Assembly: GCA_036379295.1 (NCBI GenBank)
Contig: DASVGY010000082.1
Span: 1 to 11,599, forward strand
Reading direction: 5' to 3'
Source of the DNA: Pseudopedobacter sp036379295
GTDB taxonomy: Bacteria > Bacteroidota > Bacteroidia > Sphingobacteriales > Sphingobacteriaceae
DNA length: 11,599 bases
Of the stretch, positions 6,793-11,599 are shown piece after piece. The position numbers and the translations under genes were made by a program. The notes below the pieces were generated by a model. That model searched no databases. It had not been told where the DNA came from and worked only from the letters and a program-made list of their open reading frames with translations. How positions within the stretch are numbered: the stretch's first letter is position 1; each line of letters opens with the position of its first letter.

Positions 6793-8607
6793 ATGAAGCA
6801 GGAAATACAAAAAGAAATCAATATACCTGGCATGGGTGCCATTTTGCATGATAATGGCGTGTTTTTTAGAGTTTGGGCGCCTAACGCTAAGCAAGTTTTT
6901 ATCACAGGCGACTTTAATAACTGGACACCTGATGAACTAGAATTAGCACACGAAGAAAATGGTTATTACGCCATAAATGTAGCAAACGCAAAAAAAGGCA
7001 GTGAATATAAATTTGTGATCATTACACAAAGTGGCGCTAGTTTATCAAAAAATGATCCTTACGCAAAGGAATTGACCAACTCTAACGGCAATTCGGTAGT
7101 TTATGATAATACAAGTTTTGATTGGGAAAGTGATGAATCTTTTATGCCTTATTGGAACCAAGCAGTGATTTATGAGCTGCATTTGGGCACCTTTAACGCG
7201 AAAGAAGAAAATACACCAGGCGATTTTTACTCCTTGATAGAGAAAATTCCTTATCTAAAAGATTTAGGGATAAACGTGATTGAGATCATGCCACCCTATG
7301 AGTTTCCGGGGGGCTTTTCTTGGGGTTACAATCCATCATATCCCTTTGCGATAGAAACAGAATATGGTGGCCCAGATGCTTTGAAAGCTTTGGTAAAAGA
7401 AGCCCATAAAAATGGAATTGCAGTGGTTTTAGATGCGGTTTATAACCATTTTGGTCCGTCTGATTTGGATTTGTGGCAGTTTGATGGTTGGAGCGAAAAC
7501 GATAAAGGCGGAATTTATTTTTATAACGATTGGCGCTCTAACACGCCTTGGGGCGATACCCGTCCGGATTATGGCCGTTTAGAAGTACGAAATTACATCA
7601 AAGACAACGCTAGAATGTGGTTGGAGGATTTCCATATCGACGGTTTACGCATGGATATGATTCCTTATATCAGAAACGTAAATGCAGATGAAAGCCCAGA
7701 AGGAGTTTTAGAGGAAGGCTTGGCTTTATTACGAGAAATCAACCAGGAAATCAAAGAAAAATATCCCTATAAATTAACCGTTGCCGAAGATTTGCATAAG
7801 CTAAATTGGGTAACAGATAATGTTGGTGATGGCGAGGGCTTGGGCTTCGGCAGCCAGTGGGATGCGGCCTTTGTGCATCCGGTGAGGCAGTTGTTAACCA
7901 CCCAACATGATGAAGATAGGGATATCAATGCGGCTGCAGAAGCACTTTTGAACCAATACAGCGGAGATTACTTTAGGCGTGTGGTTTACACAGAGTCTCA
8001 TGACGAGGTGGCAAACGGCAGCGCAAGAGTAGCGCAAGAAATTGCCTTTGATGATGTAAATAACTGGTATTCTAAAAAGCGGGCATCTTTAGGGATGGCG
8101 ATGGTTTTAACCGCTCCGGGTATTCCAATGCTGTTTCAAGGGCAGGAATTATTGGAAGATAAATGGTTTTCTGATACCGACCCAATTGATTGGGACAGAT
8201 TGAAAAAGTTTAAAGGTTATTATCACCTGCACAAAGATTTAATTGCCGTAAGAAGAAATTTATCTGGCGTAACTGCAGGCTTAACGGGCCAACATATCCA
8301 AATGATAAGGACCGATAATGAGCAAAAAGTTTTAGCTTACCAGCGCTGGAAAGAAGGCGGAGAAAAAGACACAACGGTAATTGTGCTCAATTTTTCTGAT
8401 AACGATAAAGCAGTGTACAGGATTGGTTTTCCACTGCCGGGCAGCTGGAAGGTAAGGTTTAACTCAGATTGGAAAGGTTATAACGAGGAGTTTGGCAATT
8501 ACCAATCTTATGATGTAGAAGCTATTGCCGAGGCCTGTGATGGTTGCCAATGGAGTGCCGAGATTGCTATTGCGCCTTATACAGCTTTAATATTATCACA
8601 GGGTTAA
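6793..8607 (+). CDS. GH13 alpha-glucan enzyme with N-terminal CBM48, branching-enzyme-like
   Basis: A 604-residue, probably cytosolic protein without signal peptide, acting on alpha-1,4-glucans. Residues 11-105 form a CBM48/isoamylase N-terminal sandwich (PGMGAILHDNGVFFRVWAPNA, then GDFNNW at 39-44). The GH13 (beta/alpha)8 barrel follows, with all four signature regions: DAVYNH at 214-219, GLRMD at 284-288 (nucleophile Asp288), VAED at 330-333 (acid/base Glu332) and ESHDE at 401-405 (Asp404). A beta domain from about 510 contains VIVLNFSD and the YRIGFPLPGSWKVRFNSD stretch, as at the end of GlgB. The barrel's first half (YNHFGP, TPWGD) looks more like maltooligosyltrehalose trehalohydrolase TreZ, but region IV has HDE, not TreZ's HDQ, and the C-terminal domain is GlgB-like. 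I therefore favour a branching or related glucanotransferase/hydrolase. ATG 6793 is preferred to the TTG at 6736 because homologous sequence begins about ten residues after it. No other glycogen or trehalose gene is adjacent. Confidence 0.85.
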   Translation: MKQEIQKEINIPGMGAILHDNGVFFRVWAPNAKQVFITGDFNNWTPDELELAHEENGYYAINVANAKKGSEYKFVIITQSGASLSKNDPYAKELTNSNGNSVVYDNTSFDWESDESFMPYWNQAVIYELHLGTFNAKEENTPGDFYSLIEKIPYLKDLGINVIEIMPPYEFPGGFSWGYNPSYPFAIETEYGGPDALKALVKEAHKNGIAVVLDAVYNHFGPSDLDLWQFDGWSENDKGGIYFYNDWRSNTPWGDTRPDYGRLEVRNYIKDNARMWLEDFHIDGLRMDMIPYIRNVNADESPEGVLEEGLALLREINQEIKEKYPYKLTVAEDLHKLNWVTDNVGDGEGLGFGSQWDAAFVHPVRQLLTTQHDEDRDINAAAEALLNQYSGDYFRRVVYTESHDEVANGSARVAQEIAFDDVNNWYSKKRASLGMAMVLTAPGIPMLFQGQELLEDKWFSDTDPIDWDRLKKFKGYYHLHKDLIAVRRNLSGVTAGLTGQHIQMIRTDNEQKVLAYQRWKEGGEKDTTVIVLNFSDNDKAVYRIGFPLPGSWKVRFNSDWKGYNEEFGNYQSYDVEAIAEACDGCQWSAEIAIAPYTALILSQG

Positions 8608-8801
8608 CAAATTGGTGGTAGTTTTATTGTAAATCCGGAAGTTGAGATGATTAAATATAAACTTTTAGACTTTTTTCAATCAATTTATACCGTTAGCTTT
8701 TAATTAAACAATAATAACCACTTGATTGCTCTGTACCGTTTTAAGGATTATTGAACATTTTGGTATGTGCTTTTAAAGGGCTTACTAAAAACACGTCACA
8801 T

Positions 8802-8835
8802 AAAAAAAGCTTTCTGTTTCCAGAAAGCTTTTTTT
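8802..8835. terminator. Bidirectional intrinsic terminator between GH13 gene and asd
   Basis: A perfect 15-bp stem (8802-8816 with 8821-8835) closes a TTTC loop. The core is GCTTTCTG/CAGAAAGC, flanked by seven A on the left and seven T on the right, so in either direction the stem is followed by a U-tract. It can serve the GH13 transcript on + and the asd transcript on -. Confidence 0.9.
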
Positions 8836-8851
8836 AAAATTTTACGTTAGG

Positions 8852-8926
8852 GATTGCAATGAAAATCCTTTTTGTTTTTCACAAAAAGATTGTAATGTAA
8901 AGCCCGACCCCGATTTTTCATCGGGG
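8852..8926. repeat. Paired hairpins with a shared apical loop and an internal direct repeat (REP-like)
   Basis: Two hairpins sit side by side. The first pairs CTTTTTGT (8868-8875) with ACAAAAAG (8881-8888), extendable by an AAT/ATT pairing past a bulge. The second pairs CCCCGAT (8908-8914) with ATCGGGG (8920-8926). Both have the same five-base loop, TTTTC, closed by a T-A pair. The first is bracketed by near-identical decamers, GATTGCAATG (8852-8861) and GATTGTAATG (8888-8897), 9 of 10 identical. In the asd direction neither stem is followed by a good U-tract, so this is not simply a second terminator. It resembles a dispersed intergenic repeat unit or an mRNA 3'-end stabiliser for asd. Only one copy is in this window. 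Confidence 0.5.
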
Positions 8927-8941
8927 GAACGCCAAATTGTT

Positions 8942-9937
8942 TTATCCTATTAACTTTTTACCTAACAAATATTCCGCAATTTGAACTGCGTTTGTAGCAG
9001 CTCCTTTTCTTAGATTATCGGCAACGCACCACATATTTAAAGTGTTTGCTTGCGACTCATCTCTACGGATACGGCCTACAAAAACTTCATCTTTTTCGTG
9101 AGCATCCTTAGGCATTGGGTATTTTGCGTTCGCAGGGTCATCAACAACAATTACTCCGCTTGTGGCTGCCAAAAGCTCGCGAACTTTAGCTAAGTCAAAA
9201 TCGTTTTCAAACTCAATATTTAAAGACTCTGAATGTCCGCCCATTACTGGGATACGAACGGTAGTTGCGGTAACAGCAATGCTTTCATCGCCCATGATTT
9301 TCTTTGTTTCCAAAATCATTTTCATTTCCTCTTTAGTGTACCCGTTCTCTTGAAAAACATCAATCTGAGGAATAACGTTTAAATCAATTGGATAAGCATA
9401 AGCCATTGGGCCATCAGTTACGCCTTTACGCTCGTTCATTAACTGATCCACAGCTTTTACGCCAGTACCGGTAACAGATTGGTAGGTGGAAACCACTACG
9501 CGTTTGATTTTATACTCGTCATGCAAAGGCTTTAAAGCCACCACCATTTGTATGGTGGAGCAGTTTGGGTTTGCAATGATTTTATCTTCTGATGTCAATA
9601 CGTTTGCGTTAACCTCTGGAACAACTAATTTCTTGCTTGGGTCCATTCTCCACGCAGACGAATTATCAATTACGGTAGTGCCAACGGCAGCAAACTTAGG
9701 CGCTTGTTCTTTAGATGTATCGCCTCCGGCAGAAAACAATGCCACATCTGGTTTCATCGCAATTGCCTCATCAACAGTTACAACCTTGTACTTTTTTCCC
9801 TTAAAATCAATTTCTTTGCCCTTGCTTTTTTCTGAAGCAACTGGAATTAATTCTGTAACCGGGAAATTGCGCTCTGCTAAAACTTTTAACATCACCGTAC
9901 CTACAAGGCCGGTTGCGCCTACAACTGCAACTTTCAT
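8942..9937 (-). CDS. asd: Aspartate-semialdehyde dehydrogenase
   Basis: A 331-residue cytosolic enzyme that reduces 4-phospho-L-aspartate to L-aspartate 4-semialdehyde with NADPH, the branch point toward lysine/diaminopimelate, threonine and methionine. The N-terminal Rossmann motif GATGLVG is at 7-13. Catalytic Cys126 lies in NPNCSTIQ, Gln153 in TYQSVTGTG, and the substrate and base residues are Arg228 in VRIPV and His235 in GGHSES. Length and motif order match the compact form typical of Gram-positive bacteria and Bacteroidota. The start ATG is at 9935-9937, with the glycine-rich motif six residues in, so no alternative is needed. The gene stands alone: it is convergent with the GH13 gene behind a strong terminator, and divergent from the lamin-tail protein gene across 63 bases. 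No aspartokinase or dap gene is adjacent. Confidence 0.97.
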   Translation of the reverse strand: MKVAVVGATGLVGTVMLKVLAERNFPVTELIPVASEKSKGKEIDFKGKKYKVVTVDEAIAMKPDVALFSAGGDTSKEQAPKFAAVGTTVIDNSSAWRMDPSKKLVVPEVNANVLTSEDKIIANPNCSTIQMVVALKPLHDEYKIKRVVVSTYQSVTGTGVKAVDQLMNERKGVTDGPMAYAYPIDLNVIPQIDVFQENGYTKEEMKMILETKKIMGDESIAVTATTVRIPVMGGHSESLNIEFENDFDLAKVRELLAATSGVIVVDDPANAKYPMPKDAHEKDEVFVGRIRRDESQANTLNMWCVADNLRKGAATNAVQIAEYLLGKKLIG

Positions 9938-10000
9938 GTTTGTTAGTTAATTTTAAATAATTAATTATTAATATATTGTGATTTGATTATTGCCGCAAAT
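9938..10000. promoter_or_regulatory. Divergent promoter region between asd and the lamin-tail protein gene
   Basis: These 63 bases are strongly A/T-rich and must hold signals for both genes. The best -7 candidate for asd is CATATTTG on the minus strand (9996-10003), one mismatch from TAnnTTTG; it would overlap the start codon of the opposite gene and give a leader of about 50 nt. No exact -7 match is seen on the + strand. Confidence 0.35.
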
Positions 10001-11599
10001 ATGGGAAAGTTTTTACTGTTTTTTAGTCTGTTTATAGCAAATGTTGCATTTTGCCAGGTCAACGATAACTTTAATGACGGGGATTTTACGCAAAATCCAG
10101 TTTGGCAGCCTGATATTGCTACAAACTTTGTAATCAACAACGGTCAATTACAATCAAATTCTACCACAACAGGCAGCAATTTTTATATTTCAACGCCAAA
10201 TGCCAAAGCCTTAAATTGTACCTGGGAGTTTGATGTTAACCTAAAATTTGGAACATCCGGAACAAATTATGTGGACATTTATTTGATAAGCAATACCGCA
10301 GATTTGAAAAGCACAAACATCAACGGGTATTTTGTGCGCATGGGCGATACGCCTGATGAAGTTTCTCTGTACAAAAGAGCTGGAACATTAGCCGCAAGTG
10401 TGAAATTGATAGATGGAGTAGATGGCTCGGTGGCCAGCAGTTCAAATAATAATTTTAGGTTTCGGGTTACGCGGGAAAGCAACGGGCGTTTTACCTTAGA
10501 ACGAGATAATACCGGAACGGGGGATTCATTTTATAACGAAGGAACCGCTATAGACAACACGTTTACCACTACTTCTGCATTCGGATTTTACATTCAGCAA
10601 TCCACAGCATCATTTGTTCAAAAGCATTTTTTTGACAATGTGGTGGTTCAGGATATAGTTTTAGATACAACTCCGCCGGTTTTGAGTGCGGTTACCACTA
10701 CGGATGGCAAAACTTTGCTTTTAACTTTTGATGAAACGATTGATGCTGTTGATGCGGCAAATGTTAGTCGTTATAACTTAATGCCCGGCAATATACAACC
10801 AACAAGTGCGGTGGTTAACGGTTCGTTGGTTACGCTAAATTTAACTTCGCAATTGCTGGATAATACTTACACCCTAACGGTTAATAACATTAAAGACTTA
10901 AAAGGGAATATCGCCGCCAGTCAAGCCAAAAGTTTTACCTATAAAAAGCCCTATACCGCTGGTTTTAAGGATATTGTAATTAATGAGATTTTTGCCGATC
11001 CTTCTCCGCAAGTTGATTTACCATCGGTTGAATTTGTGGAACTTTGGAACAGAACTACAGAAAATATTGCGTTAAACGGATTCAAATATAGCGGTGGTAC
11101 CACTACTTACACTTTTGCTGCAGATTCTATAAAAGCAAACGAGTATCTGATTTTGTGCGCCAAAGCAGACACCCTGGAGTATAAAAAATATGGTAGAGTG
11201 ATTGGTTTAACACCTTGGCCATCCTTGACCAATGCTTCTGGCGCTTTAAAGCTATTGAACCAAAACGGAATTCTGATTTCTGAGGTTAACTATTTTGACA
11301 CTTGGTACAATGATGATGTAAAGAAAGCTGGCGGTTGGAGTTTAGAGATGATAGACCCATTGTCGGTTTGTAAACCTTCTCAAAACTACTCGGCCAGCAA
11401 AGCTGCAAGCGGTGGAACGCCGGGCAAAGTCAACTCAATTTATCTAAGCAACCAAACAACGGAGCCTTTAAAGTTAATGAGCGTGAGTTTGAAAGACAGT
11501 GTAACCATTAACTTAGTATTCAATAGAGGTTTGGATAGTTTACAGGCAACTTTACCTTCACATTATGAGCTTAATAACGGAATTGGTAACCCTTTATCA
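10001..11599 (+). CDS. Secreted lamin-tail-domain protein (3' partial)
   Basis: The frame is open for 533 codons from ATG 10001 to the window edge with no stop. A Sec signal peptide is visible (MGKFLLFFSLFIANVAFC, then QVND). Residues 19-218 form a beta-rich laminin-G/concanavalin-like module (FNDGDF at 24-29, AFGFYIQ and FFDNVVVQD near its end). Residues 222-315 are an Ig-like Big_5/SbsA-type domain (DTTPPVLSAV, LLLTFDETID, YTLTVNNIKDLKGN). Residues 321-475 form a lamin tail domain, starting FKDIVINEIFADPSP with EFVELWNRT and EYLILCAKAD. A second Big_5-like domain seems to begin near 490. Such proteins in Bacteroidota are typically large and end in a T9SS sorting domain; that part would lie beyond the window. 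Cys18 is preceded by Phe, so this is not a canonical lipobox. Function is unknown; extracellular location is likely. The gene is divergent from asd. Confidence 0.88.
   Translation, partial: MGKFLLFFSLFIANVAFCQVNDNFNDGDFTQNPVWQPDIATNFVINNGQLQSNSTTTGSNFYISTPNAKALNCTWEFDVNLKFGTSGTNYVDIYLISNTADLKSTNINGYFVRMGDTPDEVSLYKRAGTLAASVKLIDGVDGSVASSSNNNFRFRVTRESNGRFTLERDNTGTGDSFYNEGTAIDNTFTTTSAFGFYIQQSTASFVQKHFFDNVVVQDIVLDTTPPVLSAVTTTDGKTLLLTFDETIDAVDAANVSRYNLMPGNIQPTSAVVNGSLVTLNLTSQLLDNTYTLTVNNIKDLKGNIAASQAKSFTYKKPYTAGFKDIVINEIFADPSPQVDLPSVEFVELWNRTTENIALNGFKYSGGTTTYTFAADSIKANEYLILCAKADTLEYKKYGRVIGLTPWPSLTNASGALKLLNQNGILISEVNYFDTWYNDDVKKAGGWSLEMIDPLSVCKPSQNYSASKAASGGTPGKVNSIYLSNQTTEPLKLMSVSLKDSVTINLVFNRGLDSLQATLPSHYELNNGIGNPLS

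Larger units (their letters stand above)
8608..8941. other. 334-base convergent intergenic region
   Basis: This lies between the stop codons of the GH13 gene and asd. Bases 8608-8800 are A/T-rich and show nothing I can name; the only ATG frame noted, at 8647, is 18 codons and unremarkable. The right half carries the terminator hairpin (8802-8835) and two further hairpins (8864-8891 and 8908-8926), listed separately. Confidence 0.7.

Noticed and set aside
6793..8607. Naming the GH13 enzyme TreZ or GlgB
   Set aside because: It shares features with both but lacks the HDQ of TreZ region IV and the usual GlgB region II/III wording, so a gene symbol would overstate the evidence.
9486..9950. 154-codon + strand frame opposite asd
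   Set aside because: It is antisense to the strongly conserved catalytic part of aspartate-semialdehyde dehydrogenase; its composition is explained by that gene.
10001..10060. Lipoprotein signal peptide ending at Cys18
   Set aside because: The residue before Cys is Phe (VAFC), which does not fit the lipobox; a standard Sec signal peptide cleaved before Gln19 is more likely.
10279..10482. 67-codon minus-strand frame
   Set aside because: It lies wholly antisense to the lamin-tail protein gene, whose frame stays open for 533 codons with a signal peptide and recognisable domains.

Overview
The window looks like chromosomal DNA from a member of the Bacteroidota, most likely close to the Sphingobacteriaceae (Pedobacter or Mucilaginibacter type); the family-level placement is inference. 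The signs are low GC with A/T-rich intergenic DNA, a type IX secretion (T9SS) cargo with a gliding-motility-type C-terminal domain next to a PorP/SprF protein, no Shine-Dalgarno-like sequence seen at the start codons examined, and two exact matches to the Bacteroidota -7 promoter element TAnnTTTG (3784-3791 on +, 3713-3720 on -). No rRNA, tRNA, CRISPR array, insertion sequence or phage gene was seen.

Layout. (1) 1-3130, + strand: the 3' part of a large secreted protein of seven PKD-like repeats with a T9SS type B C-terminal domain, overlapping by one base (TAATG) a PorP/SprF-family outer-membrane protein. (2) 3136-3693, - strand: a small exported, probable outer-membrane beta-barrel protein of unknown function, convergent with porP/sprF. 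(3) 3820-5835, + strand: a two-gene unit with no intergenic base, made of a long-chain trans-polyprenyl diphosphate synthase and a TerC/Alx-family membrane protein. (4) 5928-6554, + strand: a low-molecular-weight phosphatase-fold protein that keeps all three cysteines of thioredoxin-coupled arsenate reductases. (5) 6793-8607, + strand: a GH13 glucan-active enzyme with a CBM48-like N-terminus, resembling branching enzymes, behind a structured noncoding leader. (6) 8608-8941: a noncoding convergent region with a strong bidirectional terminator and two further hairpins. (7) 8942-9937, - strand: aspartate-semialdehyde dehydrogenase. (8) From 10001 to the window end, + strand: the 5' part of a large secreted lamin-tail-domain protein, divergent from asd across 63 A/T-rich bases.

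Two themes stand out. One is export to the cell surface: the PKD protein and its PorP/SprF partner at the left edge, the small barrel, and the lamin-tail protein at the right edge. The other is ordinary core metabolism in between: isoprenoid/quinone side chains, metal handling, glucan metabolism and aspartate-family amino acids. I do not see a clear multi-gene novel defence or biosynthetic system. The most interesting points are the regular cysteine ladder in the PKD protein, the arsenate-reductase-like redox triad outside any visible ars operon, the mosaic GH13 enzyme, and the paired hairpins downstream of asd.
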